The notes: a model not told the origin generated them from the letters alone. Positions 21,150 to 32,845 are shown, numbered from the stretch's first letter. The stretch is 64,000 nt of DNA from Anastrepha obliqua (GCF_027943255.1 NC_072892.1:19863792-19927791); one strand, 5' to 3'. Numbers and translations: made by a program.

Positions 21150-21425
21150 CCAGCACCTGCAGATTTTGCTGCAAAGATGAGGAGTCTATAGAACATCTCA
21201 TCATCGAATGTCCGGGGTTGACGCATAGAAGGGAAAAGTTTTTAAACAAGTTCAGGCTTATAGATGAAGACCTACAATCACTCCCTCAGAAGGAGCTGGT
21301 ACAATTCATAAGCATACATAAAAGTCAATAGACAGCATAGGGTGCACAATAGATCAATATGGTCGCAGTGCTAAAGGCCCATACCTTTACCCAACCCTTT
21401 ACTACCATTAACCATTAAAAGTCCC
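21150..21425 (+). pseudogene. LINE C-terminal zinc-motif fragment
   Basis: The plus frame near 21,157 reads CRFCCKDEESIEHLIIECPG, a CX2C..HX4C motif like that of LOA/R1 LINE C-termini. LQSLPQKELVQFI and a stop near 21,330 follow. No poly(A) is visible. Confidence 0.65.
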
Positions 21426-22318
21426 TTCACTTTGGCGAAAATAACGCTGAAAAGGAATTGGTTTCGTTGAAAATGGAATAATATGACAACAGATTCTAAA
21501 TCACGTAAGCGTCTGATATTATCAAAGTTATAATTTGTTCAGCTCAGGAGTAGGTGAATAAAATGCGCAACTACATACTTTTCAAAAATCCAATCGTAAA
21601 TTGTCTATGCATGCATAATTTTATTAACCACTGTGTCGACGTACAGCAAAAGCTCTTGGCAGTTTGGCAAGAATTGGACTTTCGAACTCAGCTATAACTT
21701 AGTAGGAATTTTTTTATTCATTTATAAGTGGTGGCGATATTCTCATGCTCCTGTAGGTTAGAAATTAAACTTTTATTCCCAAGCATGCCTCTGTTCTCCG
21801 GGCGCCTCAACAAGGGCTATGTAAATACGCTTTGTCAAATAATGACAAAATTAGTGACTCAAATATTCATGTTGCGCCATAAAAGTCATAAAAGTCGACT
21901 CTGTATTGCAGTATATTTATGCCAGTGACCTTTGAACTCTTATTATTAGTTCATAGGTGTAAAATAAATATTAAGAGCTGTGAGCAGGCCTAAGAATTTT
22001 TCATTTATGAAATTTCGAAAAAGGGCTGTAGAAAAATTGGTTAGCATCGTTCATGGGCGAATGATAGAATTGAAAAAAAGTGTGCTTCCTCACATTCAAT
22101 GTTGTCCTTCTTAGAATTTTCATTCGAAAATTAGTGGCTTGCCGGCTTGGCAATTTCTGGAAATATTGAGAAACAGTCGGTGTAATGAGACAATGCACTT
22201 CTTAACTAGGCATTCCCTTTGCACCCAAGAATCTTTGTATTATTACAAATGGCTATTTGTGCACTGTAACCTGAAAATATACATATTTTGTGCAGCCATG
22301 TGGCCTACTCGAATAGTT
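21426..22318. other. Unassigned AT-rich sequence
   Basis: Short frames only, with no recognisable domain. Confidence 0.4.
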
Positions 22319-22590
22319 TTAGGATATTAAAAAATCCGAAATTGCTGTAGGCTTCATTTCTACCAGGAGCTTTGGATCTATAACCCCGCTTCCAGGGTAA
22401 TTTAGTTTGTCTGCTGGGCAGTGGCATACATCATGTTCTGTTGTTTCTTGTGCCTCTTTACAGGGTCTATAAGAGTCATTTTCTAACATATCAAGTTTTT
22501 TCTTTGGGTAGTTAAGTCTACAATGTCCTGTTAGTAGTTTAGTGTGAAAGGGGAAGTCCACAATAAAGAAAACTGGCGTCATAAAAATGT
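22319..22590 (-). pseudogene. LINE C-terminal fragment
   Basis: The minus frame contains TKLLTGHCRLNYPKKKLDML and YRPCKEAQETTEHDVCHCPA. The LLTGHCRLN segment before a C/H-rich motif is typical of RNase H-LINE C-termini. The first Cys pair is reduced (RPCKE), so the zinc motif is damaged. Confidence 0.6.
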
Positions 22591-22699
22591 TTTTGATGGC
22601 GCTATCTTTCTAATGAGTTAGTGCGTTGGAAGTTACATCCCTAGCTGACTTCCAGTCCAGTGAAAGCTTGGTGACATTCGGTTCAGTGGAAGCGAAGTT

Positions 22700-23770
22700 C
22701 TTGCGTCTAAAGTGTCAGTATGTTTGTGTCATCGGTACAAAAATGAGTTTCCAACAAAGAGCTAATATCAAATTTTGTTTTAAAATCGGTAAAACTTTTA
22801 ACGAAACATTTGAATTGATGAAACAACTTTAAAGCGACTATCTTGTGCCAGAGTTCATGAGCGGTTTTCACGTTTCAGAGATGGTTGCGAGGACATAAAT
22901 GACAATGAACATACAGACCGCACAAAATCAGTAATCACCGAAAACTCCATCGAATTTGTTCGTAAATTTATCAAAAATAAACCGGAATCATTGTTGAAAC
23001 TCATGGAATTGGAGTTGAATATCTCTAAAACATCGATTTATCGCATTTTAACTGATAATTTGGGCTTACGAAAAGTCTGTGCACGTTTCATGCCGCACAA
23101 GTTAACTAAGGACCCAAAATTGCTCAGAGTTCAACTTTCGAAAGACCTCATTAAACTCATTAAAAAGGCGAGAAAAGACGAGAATTTCCTTTACAACATT
23201 GTAACGGGTGATGAAAAGTGGTGTTCCCAACATAAACTCAAAACTAAGCATCAAAGTGCCGAATGGAAAACCACAGACGAGCCACTACCCAAAATATCGC
23301 GTTTGGAGAAATCAAAAATCAAGTCGATGCTCATTTGATTTTACGATTCCAAGGGATTTGTTCACATGGAGTTCGTGCCAATGGGCCAAACTGTCAAAGC
23401 GATTTTCAATCTTGACGTTTTGAAGCGTTTAGTGCATTGAATTCGTCGAATTTGCCTTGATTTTTTCATCATTGATTTTTTTTACTAGATATCGCATTTT
23501 AACCCGTATTCGCCTGATATGGCTCTCTGTGACTTCTACCTATTCGAAAAATTGCATTTGGCCATGAAAGGAAAATCTTTTGCGCCCGTAGAGGCCATCC
23601 CAAAGGCTTGTATCGACATCCTGAAAGACATTCCGGTCGGTGACCCCCAACACTCTTTCGAAAAGCTTTTAGATCGCGCAAAATAGTGCATCGAGGTCAG
23701 AGGCGACTATTTTGAACAAATAAACTCGAAGTTATTAGAAAAAAGCTCCTGTCGTTTCTATTTTAGCTCA
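22700..23770 (+). pseudogene. mariner relic (same family as 44.5 kb)
   Basis: The order follows a mariner transposase: MSFQQRANIKFCFKIGKTFN (22,743), a paired HTH part LLKLMELELNISKTSIYRIL (22,991), IVTGDEKWC (first catalytic Asp, about 23,197-23,225), KSRLEKSKIKSML-type region (about 23,300), FVPMGQTVKAIFNLDVLKRL and YSPDMALCDFYLF (third Asp, about 23,505-23,545). The stretch expected to carry the second Asp (HDNAPSH) is missing between about 23,440 and 23,500. Several stops. Terminal repeats not identified. Confidence 0.8.
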
Positions 23771-24440
23771 GTCTTGCTTGTTTTGGACTTCACCTTGTAA
23801 TAACATCATATTGGCGAAACTTCGCAATCGGTTTTAAATTTAAAACTCGATTCACACAATATAATTCTGGAACTAAATTAAACCGTTTTTTGTGTTAATA
23901 TCGCAATTGGAAATATTCGCTAATAACTTAAATATGCGCTATATATTTTTTAGGCATATAAATATGTATCTCCATATACGAAATATTGTCCTTAAAATAT
24001 GTTATTTACACTGAAACAGTAATTGAAATTTATTTTTTAGCCCATTCCCAGTTTCTTTCCTTTTATTGTGAGTGAAAATCAGGTTTTTTGCTACTATTTT
24101 TATTAAAAGGGATTTCATTTTTTCCAGCCTAGCCTTTGCATGCGCAAGTGAAAACAGCTTTTTTCTTTCATATGCACACACGAAAGCGAAATATGGTAGA
24201 TATGGATAAACTAATGTTTTCCTCATAAAATGTGTAAAATTACTCTTGAACGGCAAGCAGCGAATAAATTTATGAAACTTACATACATACCAAAGAATGA
24301 TAATACAAATGTGTGTGTAAGCTACAATACATAAAAGAATTATCTAAATGTGTATTAAAAGCGATGGAGCTTTTTTTTGGTAAGGAATCAAAATGTCGGT
24401 CACACCCACTAACACTATAATGTTCTTCCTTCTCGGTTGA
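23771..24440. other. AT-rich unassigned sequence
   Basis: No coding or repeat signature recognised. Confidence 0.4.
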
Positions 24441-24470
24441 TTTCCAGCCTGGAACCGCGTTAGCATTTCT

Positions 24471-24725
24471 TCAAGGTGGAGCCGCGTTTATGTCTATGGG
24501 CACAAAAGTTTCTTGGGTTCCGCTCCTGTGGGCGTATGGAGACTTAACGCCTTCGATAGTATCCACTCCTCTCACTGCGGTCAAATGCGGTTGTGGTGGA
24601 AATGTGCAATAATCCGATACTCCCAAACTATCGCCTTGGCTGCTGTTTGATGCTGTAGTGAATATTTGAGTCAAGCGTTTATATCTGTCGCCGGTCGCTC
24701 TAAAACAGTTCATCTGTATTGCCAA
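24471..24725 (-). other. Unrecognised 84-codon open frame
   Basis: The frame has ordinary, non-repetitive composition (FRATGDRYKRLTQIFTT, GVSDYCTFPPQPHLTAVRGV) and lies in a locally GC-richer island, unlike its neighbours. I do not recognise it. It could be an exon fragment, part of a transposon or chance. Confidence 0.2.
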
Positions 24726-24929
24726 GCTGCTAGCAAAGGTGCTTACAAAATTTAAAAAATCAAAAGAAATATATAAGAAATATATTTTGCAAAAATGTTG
24801 AATTATAACAGAGTTGAATTAAGTGTTAAGTAGATATGGCGCAAGAGGTTATACATAATTTTGAACAATTTATTTGTTTTTTATTAAATTTTAATAGTTT
24901 TTTTTTATGACAGTGCAGAACATTCTATA

Positions 24930-26345
24930 TACATATTGAGCACAACGAACAGCTCTGTCAACGTAGGAAAAGACCTCTCCGAACCTTTCAATACCGAGCG
25001 AGGTCCACTATCGTGCGAGCTCTTCAACTTCCTCATGGAAGGGGTACTGCGGAGAGCCGATGTTCATCGAAATGGCGCTATTTTCACCAAAAGTGTCCAG
25101 CTCCTTGCATGTGCTGATGGCATTGACTTCATAGGGAACTACAAGCGATATGTTACCGGAGTATTTTTCGCTATCGAAAGAGACTCAACTAGAGTGGGTA
25201 TGGCGGTTATTGAGGGCAAAACGAAGTATATGCCATCTACTAGGAACGATACACGGCGTTTTGGATCCAGCATTTCAGCGGACAACTATATCTTCGAAAT
25301 TGTCAAGGAATCTATGTGATCAAAAGGATATCCTATGATCAAAAAGTACCGGGAATGTTTAATTGACTGTTTCCTTCGATTGTCAAGGCGTAGTGCACCA
25401 TGAGTACCTTCCATCGGGCCAGACAGTCAGTAAATGATATTATTTATCTGTTTTGAAGCGTTTGAAATGTGGGCAAACAATTCTTGGATTTTACATGATA
25501 ATAACGCGCGATCGCACCGAGCCCAAATTGTGCTGTATTATTTGACCAAACACCAAGTAAATTCCATCGTGCAAGCATCGTATTCACCTGGCATGGCCCC
25601 GTGCGACTTCTTTTTGTTTTCCAAGTTGAAGTTACCACTTCGTGGAAGGAGATTTGAGTCAATAGAGGAGGAATGCGACGAAGGAGCTGAAGGCCATCCC
25701 TTCGTTGGCCTACCAGGGGTGCATGATCATAGGGCATCTTGGCACCGACATCACAACAACAAACTATGTCAGCCTGGAGATAAACCGACGACCCATGCTT
25801 CCTAATAGGTGTTACTATGACCTTCAAAGCAAATGTGTAGCAGAGACCCCTCTCGCCCGACAAAACTAACACTCCACAAGACGCTCATCTTGCCTGTGTT
25901 CCTCTATAGCGCTGAAGTATGGGTTGTGTGGCAGACTGATGCAGCCGCTCTTGGGGTATTCGCGAGAAAGATACTTCGAAAAATCATCCTTCCTCTTCGT
26001 GTTAGCGATAACTACTACCGCCGGATGAACCGCGAGCTGTATGAGCCCTACAACGATATGAACCTAGTGAAGCCCATCAATGTTCAGCGCTTGCGCTGGC
26101 TGGGCCACGTCGGGCGTATGAATGCAGAACCTCCAGCATAGAAGCTGTTCGGATGGCAAGTTAGAGGACAACGACATAGGGGAAGACCATGCCTCCGATG
26201 GAAGGACCAAGTCGAGGAGGGGTAAATGGAAGAATCCCATTATCGCTTGGTGTAACAAATTGGAGAAGGCGCGCGCAAAGCAGAGACGCCTGGCAAGACT
26301 TGCTGGAGTCGGCCTTAATCCGATAACGGGTTGTGATCCTTGATC
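24930..26345 (+). pseudogene. Endonuclease-RT class LINE relic, interrupted by a mariner
   Basis: The first part (24,936-25,319) holds RT palm sequence: LSEPFNTERGPLSCELFNFL and LLACADGIDF where YADDID is expected, so the catalytic box is CADG. The second part (25,745-26,340) starts with LGTDITTTNYVSLEINRRP and continues LTLHKTLILPVFLYSAEVWV, MNRELYEPYNDMNLVKPINV, QRLRWLGHVGRMNAEPP and, after a frame break, RGRPCLRWKDQVEEG. The mariner at 25,331-25,734 splits the two. Clade within the endonuclease-RT LINEs is uncertain. Confidence 0.75.
25331..25734 (+). mobile_element. Internally deleted mariner, same family as 17.0 kb, inside a LINE
   Basis: The left terminal repeat TCCTATGATCAAAAAGTACC (25,331) is preceded by TA. 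The right end is GATCATAGGG (to 25,734), shortened compared with the 17-kb copy. Plus-strand coding remains include MWANNSWILHDNNARSHRAQ (second Asp), SPGMAPCDFFLFSKLKLPLR (third Asp) and RGRRFESIEEECDEGAEGHP. That is only ~400 bp of a ~1.3-kb element. It carries the same truncated C-terminal half as its sibling at 17 kb. Confidence 0.85.
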
Positions 26346-26355
26346 AGGCCATATA

Positions 26356-27589
26356 TGGACAAAAAGTAAGGTTAATTTATTTGTCAAACTTCGCGGGATT
26401 AAAATTTCGCTAAAAAAATAACTTTTCATGAGTTGGCAGCACTGTTAATAACATCTGGGCCAACTTTCATGTGAATGTCATTATCAGTAATATATTTACG
26501 CTAGTGTTTACCAAACGACCAAGAGTGCATTTTTCGATTTTTACAATGTCTGATTTGATTGAGCAGAGAAGTGCCATCAAATTTTGTTTGCGGAATGAAA
26601 TTTCGGCTGCGGAAACGTTTAGCATGTTGCAGAAGGTATTTGGTGATTCGACCATGTCGCAAAAAAATGTTTATAAGAGGTACAAAGACTTCAAAGAGGG
26701 TGGAGAACGTGTTGATGACTTGGAGCGCTCCGGACGACCATCGACGTCAACAGATGACCAACACGTCAATAAAGTGAAGTAGTTAGTGCTCAAAAATCGT
26801 CCGTTGACTGTTAAAGTCCTTACTGATATGATCGGAATATCAGAAGGATCTGTGAAAACCATTTTGAAAGACCATTTGGACCTACGAAAAGTCAAATCTC
26901 GTTTGGTACCGAAAACTCTCAATTTCTTGGGAAAAAGTCGTCGCGAGACTTGGATTTATGCTTACGACCCTGAAACAACCGACCAATCAAGCGAATATCG
27001 TGCTAAAGGCGAGGCCAGACCGAAAAGAGCACGTCGAAGTCGTTCAAAAATAGGTCATGATGACAGTTTTTTTTCGATTTTCGTGGTGTGGTGCACTATG
27101 AATTTCTTCCACCTGGCCAAGCTGTTAATAAGGAATATTATTTGAGCGTTATGCGTCGTTTACGTGAAGAAATTCGTCTAAAAAGACCAGAATTATGGGC
27201 CAACAACTCTTGGTTTTTGCATCACGACAATGCACCGTCTCACACTGCACTCGTTCTTCGTGACCATTTCGCCAAAAATTCCACGCATATCGTTCCGCAA
27301 CCACCGTATTCGCCTGATTTGGCTCCGTGTGACTTCTGGCTATTCCCAAAACTCAAAAGACCACTCCGAGGAACGCGTTTCGAGTCGATTGAGGAGATAA
27401 AAGCTGAATCGAAGAAGGTGCTGATGGCTATACGGAAATGGACTATTTGGCATGTTTCGGGGATTGGAAAAATCGTTGGCATAAGTGTATTTCCTCGAGA
27501 GGGGATTATTTTGAAGGGGATGAAATTGATTTACAAGAATAAATAAAGATTTTGCATTTTACAACCAAATTCACCTTACTTTTTGCCCA
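26356..27589 (+). mobile_element. mariner (DD34D) with matching TIRs
   Basis: The terminal repeats are TGGACAAAAAGTAAGGTTAA at 26,356 and the complement of TGGGCAAAAAGTAAGGTGAA ending at 27,589. Total length of 1,234 bp is normal for mariner. Both HTH halves and most of the catalytic domain are present in three overlapping frames. A TA flanks the left end; the right flank is CAGTA, so one duplication copy may be mutated. Confidence 0.88.
26546..27546 (+). pseudogene. mariner transposase, stop and in-frame deletion
   Basis: Begins MSDLIEQRSAIKFCLRNEIS (26,546), with HTH segments to about 26,900. An in-frame TAG sits at 26,780-26,782. Near 26,940 the text passes from LNFLGKSRR directly to ETWIYAYDPET. 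Mariner proteins normally have some 20 residues here ending in TGDE, so the first catalytic Asp is gone. A frame change follows near 27,060. The rest is good: LPPGQAVNKEYYLSVMRRLR, FLHHDNAPSHTALVLRDHF and YSPDLAPCDFWLF. Spacing between the last two Asp is 34 by hand count, which is DD34D. Confidence 0.88.
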
Positions 27590-29130
27590 CAGTAGTAAAT
27601 GAGTAAATTCATTCTACTACAAAAAATATAACAATCCAAGTTTCAAAATCTATGTAAATTAAGAAACAAAAAATGCATCAAAATTTGAATTTTTTAAATC
27701 AGAATTTCAGAAAACGAAAATTTCGGGTATGCAATTTTATAGCCCATTGAATTTTGGTCTAATAAAGTGCACATTTTAAGTGGTTCAAAAATCGCGTTAA
27801 TTTTTGACAATTTTGTGTGCTGACGATGTATAGAGTTTTCTTTGATATAATAAAATATTGGCCATTCGCTTTAATTTGCACAAAGTTTGTTATGTCTTTG
27901 TCTTTGTAGTGGAATTAGCAATATTTCGATAAAAAGTTGTTAAAATTAAATAAGAAAGAAATTTAAATTTCATTGAAAATTATAGCGCGGTAATCAGAGC
28001 CAGCGGAGTGAACTCTTGCTTGTTTCACCTCTTACCTCTTTCTTGTGCCTGCTTTTTTGGCAGTGCACTGCGTCGAACTTCTTTGCGCCAATGGAGTCCA
28101 GAAAATATTTAAACTTTGGAATGTTTCATCTGCAAATTTTTCCTTGCATAGTTCGTTCTCCATTTCCCCACCCCACTGGGTTATCTCTATCTCGTGCATC
28201 CGCTGTTCCGCACAATTTTGCTGCTTCTTTTATATTTTCCATGTTTTCGTTTTTTGATATTGTTCAAAAGTTTTTTCCAGCTCAAAACTGAAAGATTAAT
28301 ACTGGCATATTTGATCAAAAACAATGCATGCAAACAGCAGTAAAGAAACCCCTGCCTTCTGCATTGCATACAGTACGGCGCTCAAGCTCTTATGCGCGCC
28401 TTCAAGTCGATGTCAGCGAATCGAATGATTTTTGCGAGACGCAATGTTTTCATATTCTTTTCTTCTCCTTCTTCTCTTCTTCTTCTTCATACATTCAGCT
28501 CTCATTCCTCATTTTTCTTCTGCCAACACATTTATGGGTATTTGTTGGTAGTTTGTGGTCTGATGCCACTATAATCCGCAAGCGCTCATCGTCTTCGACC
28601 TCTTACTGTTCTTGGGATTTCGGTGAAAAAATGATTGCAGTGTGTTTACTTTTGTCGCTGGCCGCTGACCGCTGACTGCGTAGTTTCGTGGCTTCGTTGC
28701 GGTTTCGCCGTTTTTTGGCCTTAATTTATGCACACAATCGGTCGTGATTTACGACTTGGTGTGTGCGAAATGGATCAGCGCAATAGACTGCTGCTTGCGC
28801 GACGACGATTATCGGCTTGTTTGCACATCAATTGGCCGCGTAAAGTTTGTCGGCTATGCAGTCATGGTGAAGATGCTCACACACATACGTGCATATGTGT
28901 ATGAAAAATAAGAAACATTTGCAAAACTGCAGCGCAAATATTCGAATTGGTTCATCCGGAATGCGGTTATTAATTACAAATAGTTTGAGTTCGGAAGCGC
29001 TCAATCAAGCTCGATCACGAGTAGAAAAGTGTAAAAAAAAATAAATTATTATAATAATCGCAAACCTCAAATTGGAAAGAAAATTTAAAGAAAGAAACTC
29101 TTTACTATGATGTGCGATGGATATATACGT
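27590..29130. other. Non-genic stretch
   Basis: About 1.5 kb of AT-rich sequence with a GC-richer part around 28,340-28,870 that contains no recognisable exon. Short CA/TG tracts near 28,870-28,905. Probably host intergenic or intronic DNA. Confidence 0.5.
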
Positions 29131-30795
29131 TTTTTTTACGAGGTGTAAAAGCAATCAAAAGCCTTAGTCAGTGTGGAACTTTAACGCCACTAAAAGCACC
29201 TCACGTCCAACGGTTCTTCCTACAGGGATGCCGTTTTGGTAATTACGTCTGGAGGCCGTCGTGAGCAATAAGCTTAATCGTCAGTTATATTCGTCTACTG
29301 TTCTTCTTGCTGTTTTTTTATCAATGCGACAGTTGTGGTTGCTGCCGCGTTCGGCTCGCGTCGTTCCTTCCCCTCCAATCAATGTTGCGAAGTTCCACGA
29401 TAACTCGAGTTGCAAAAACTTGCACTGACCTCCTTTTTTCATTCGACTCAAGCATTTGTGGAACTAGGTTAATGGGAATCAGAAACACACCAGTTGTTCT
29501 TGCTACGTCCTCGCGTTCCTTAACGAATCTTCGTCCAAGCACTCTGAACAATAAGGGCTAACAGCTAAGTCTAGGCGATGCAGATATTTTTGGAAACATC
29601 CGTGTCCACTTAATAGCTGCGTTATTGGCCTTTGTATTCTTGTTATGGCATCATTACCTACATGTTGCAATCTGTCTATGTGCTTATCAATCACTACCAG
29701 TGCGATATCGTCGGCGTATCCCACTATGGTTGTATTAGCGGGCATTTCGATTTTAAGAATGTCATCATACATAGCGTTCCATAGGGTTGATCCAAGAATA
29801 GATCCTTGCGGTACACCACCTGTCACGCTGTAGCTCTTTGGGCCCTCCTCTGTATCATACTGCAGTACTCTCTGGTTCAAGTAGCTGCGGATGATTCTAA
29901 TAAGATACTTTGATACCGAGAAGCTGCTGAGTGCATTCAAAGTCTAATTTTATAACTGCACATTTTTTCGTCGCTCTGGTGCCATTGAATTTATTAACAA
30001 CCTTTTTGGCCAAATAAACTACCATCCCTATTGAATCAACAGTAGATCTGACTCAACGAAAACCGAATTGATTGTCTGAGAGACCTCCTGGCTCCTCCAG
30101 ATATTCCCGGAATCTTTCGCTTAATATACTTTCGAATACCTTCCCAACGGTATCCAGCATACACAGCGGTCTGTATGACGATGGCTGATCCGGCTGCTTT
30201 CCCGGTTTTAGTGATAATACTAGACGCTGCTTTTTCCACCTCTTTGGGAATGTACCTTCGGTCAGGCACAAATTATACAGGTTTACAAACACGGCCGGAT
30301 TTGAGTACACCGCCGCTTTAAATGCCGCCTTCGGTATGCCATCGGGCCCAGATGCTTTGTTGTCACTAATTCGCGCCATTGTGCTTAATACTTCTGGCAC
30401 TGTAACCGTCTGAATCTCATCATTTTCTCCCACTTGCGTATACATTCTGCTGCTTTCCTCCTGTGGAGGGAAGAGTGAGATGACAACCTTTTCAAGCAGT
30501 TCTGGGCAAGTTGGTTGAGGAGCTTGTGACCTCTTACTTTGGACATGACTGTCTTATAGGCAATACCCCATGGATTGTCATCCGCGTCGTCGATCATTTT
30601 TTTAAAGCATCCCTTTTTACTTGCTTCTATAGCTTCCCTTAACTTCAGTCGGTGTGCTCTAAATTCTGCTCGTAGTTCTTCGAATACTGGTCTTCCCCTT
30701 GCTCTTTGAGATCGTATTCTTGCTTTATTGCATGTTTCGCGCAGCTCAACGAATATGATTGATATATGCGTAGCAGAATTCGTGCGCGGCAAATC
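29131..30795 (-). mobile_element. R1-like LINE, internally deleted, minus strand
   Basis: It ends in a T-run (29,131-29,139), the poly(A) of a minus-strand LINE. Coding order on the minus strand: pre-RT region with WGIAYKTVMSKVRG (30,790-30,450), RT fingers KASGPDGIPKAAFKAA and SYRPLCMLDTVGKVFESILS (30,445-30,060), GGVPQGSILGSTLWNAMYDD and VGYADDIALVVIDK (29,940-29,690), then an abrupt join to QLLSGHGCFQKYLHRLDLA and SPYCSEC at the C-terminus. The layout matches the intact ORF2 at 50,063-53,062. Confidence 0.85.
29503..30792 (-). pseudogene. R1-like ORF2 pieces (pre-RT, RT, C-terminus)
   Basis: Three frames: 30,385-30,792, 30,053-30,445 and 29,503-29,940, with a gap near 29,940-30,053 where RT motif A is disrupted. 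The YADD box is intact, but about 250 codons of thumb and linker present in the intact homolog are missing between DRLQHVGNDAITRIQ and RPITQLLSGHGCF. This deletion joins two distant parts in frame. A further frameshift falls inside the zinc motif; the C-terminal remainder continues to 29,321. Confidence 0.85.
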
Positions 30796-30799
30796 TCAG

Positions 30800-31509
30800 C
30801 AGTCAGGTGTTGTGCACACTCCACACGGAACCCGTACTCAATTTTATTTACAGATATAAGGTTATCTTCGCGTCTAGGGAAGAGTGGAACACTAACCCAA
30901 CATGGCTAAATGATGACTCACAAAAATGGTACCCAGATGGTTCCAAAACGCTCCAAGGAGTAGGAGCAGGAATAGTGGGGCTTAGAGCACGCAAATCCCT
31001 AACACTAAGTACAGATACCACGATTTTCCATGCGGGGCTCTTCGCCATAATGGAAACAGTGGAAATCATATCCAAAACAGGGTTCTAGAAAGTAAAAATT
31101 AAAATACTTTCGGACAACCAATCGGTTCTCTTTGAATAGCTTCACATTGAAGTCAAAAGACCTAATAGAGTGTAACAATGCGCTCAACAAACTGGCCACT
31201 CCTAATCAGGTCTCACTGATTTGGGTACCAGGACATGAGGAACACGAAGGAAACGAGAAGGCAGACTTTTATGCCAAAAAACGAGCAGAAGGGATATTTA
31301 TTGGGTCAACCCCATTTTTCGGCTTTTACAAAAATAATTTAAAACACGAAACCAAAAAATGGATCCAAACAAAAATCAGGCAGAACGGCAGAAGCGGCCT
31401 TAATCACTCCAATAATTTTTTGAACTTCGATACCAACAAAGAAAAATCTTCTCTAACCCTAGACAACATACGAGGTCAATTTACTTGTAATAAACACTTT
31501 AACAATTAA
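30800..31509 (+). pseudogene. LOA-like LINE RNase H fragment
   Basis: The plus frame has REEWNTNPTWLNDDSQKWYP then DGSKTLQGVGAGIVGL (RNase H first Asp), AGLFAIMETVEII, ILSDNQSVLFE after a stop, and LIWVPGHEEHEGNEKADFYA. GRSGLNHSNN and a K/N-rich end with no clear zinc motif follow. Two frame breaks near 31,088 and 31,135. Confidence 0.75.
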
Positions 31510-32230
31510 GAAGAAGAAGAAGGCGGAAAGTATGGCAAATTCTTGAATAGATCCGTTAGACCTACAAACTCATACCACGTATTGATGAGTGGTTAGTGAG
31601 AAAGCATGAAGACACCGACTACCATCTTTCTCAATTGCTCATCAGATATGGCTGTTTTCAGGAATACCGTCACCGTTTTAAGCTTGCACAAGCCAGCACC
31701 CTCTTACGCAACCAGCGGTAAGTGAGAGGCAGCGCAAAGGTTCGCAGGTAAGATCATGACTCGACTTCGCCATATTGATTGGGAACGCAAAGCGATGCAG
31801 CAACAGTTGCAGCAACAGAAAAGGCGGACAGTTTCTGACGAACCGACAACAAGCACAGACGTTTAAGTGAAACACTCAATACAGTATTGTACGGAAGATA
31901 AGAGGGTAGTGAGTTAATATAACACTACTGCAACTTTTCCGATGTCTCCTTTACTTTGGAACCCCCTATAAACACAGTAGGAGTAAGTGGGACTATCGAC
32001 CTACCTTCATATGCTTGTAGTAAAGAAACCTGGACGCAGGTAGCTGTTGTGTCTTGGGACATAAACACGGCTCTTCCCAGAATTTATACTTTTGTGGTCC
32101 CAGGGTAGCATTAGCCCAGGTGGAGGATGGTTATAGTATTAGTGGGAGCGTTCCCCACATACCTCTGGTGTGACGGCACCTCTGAGATGTTGCTGGCATT
32201 TTGATTTCAACCTCAAAAAAAAAAAAAAAA
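31510..32230 (+). mobile_element. R1-like LINE 3' end with poly(A)
   Basis: A short coding remnant near 31,575-31,690 reads IDEWLVRKHEDTDYHLSQLL and GCFQEYRHRF, as at the intact ORF2 C-terminus. The 3' UTR shares ACCTGGACGCAGGTAGCTG-type sequence and the block AGTGGGAGC..CCCCACATACC with the plus-strand copy ending at 46,678. The A-run is at 32,215-32,230. Confidence 0.8.
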
Positions 32231-32466
32231 GTGGAGATGTTCAGATTTTATTTGCAATCTTCAATGCGTTGCATATGGTTTTGCATGAGCGACGTGGTTA
32301 TTGTTGATCGCTTGATACCACGTAGAAGTTAGATGAAACGAGTTTTTATATAGGTATTTGTTTGTGGTGTGTTGATGTTGATGTGTGATGCTTTTTTTTC
32401 GATCTTTGGGATTCCAATTTTGTTTTGTAATCAGAGGTGTTAATTTGGTACTGTGAGTGGCTCGCG
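32231..32466. other. Short unassigned flank of the LTR element
   Basis: Sequence between the poly(A) and the LTR, ending in the CGCG target site. No feature recognised. Confidence 0.4.
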
Positions 32467-32803
32467 AATTATGTTTTAAAAGGTTATATCTCTTGAGAGA
32501 CAAATAACCACAGAGAACTATAAGTGAGCGAATTATGTTATGGCGAAAATAAAAATTCTTGAGAGCTTTTGGTTTTCGACTCAAACGTTTATTAACTCAG
32601 TATAGCTTGAATTCGGTCTTAAGACTAAATGTATAATTTTATTTGGCATGTGCAAATGCCCTCTTGTTTACGCTTAATGTTGCCATGACGCTTACGTTGC
32701 TCAAGCTTTTGCAACCTGATCCCTTTTTAAATACTTCTGCAAGATTATGCTGATATCGTCATTATCAGCATTCCCATGCACAAGTATATTTGATTGTGTA
32801 ACT
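32467..32803 (-). repeat. 3' LTR (337 bp)
   Basis: Matches the other LTR over its whole length except that it lacks one 74-bp unit and a further ~28-bp segment (GCTAAGCATTTTGCAACGG region) present in the 5' LTR. Confidence 0.93.
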
Positions 32804-32815
32804 ACTCCCCCTTTT
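32804..32815 (-). other. Polypurine tract
   Basis: Minus-strand AAAAGGGGGAGT lies directly before the 3' LTR. This is the plus-strand primer site in LTR elements. Confidence 0.8.
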
Positions 32816-32845
32816 GATGAGGGATTCTCCTGGATTCCTCTTTTA

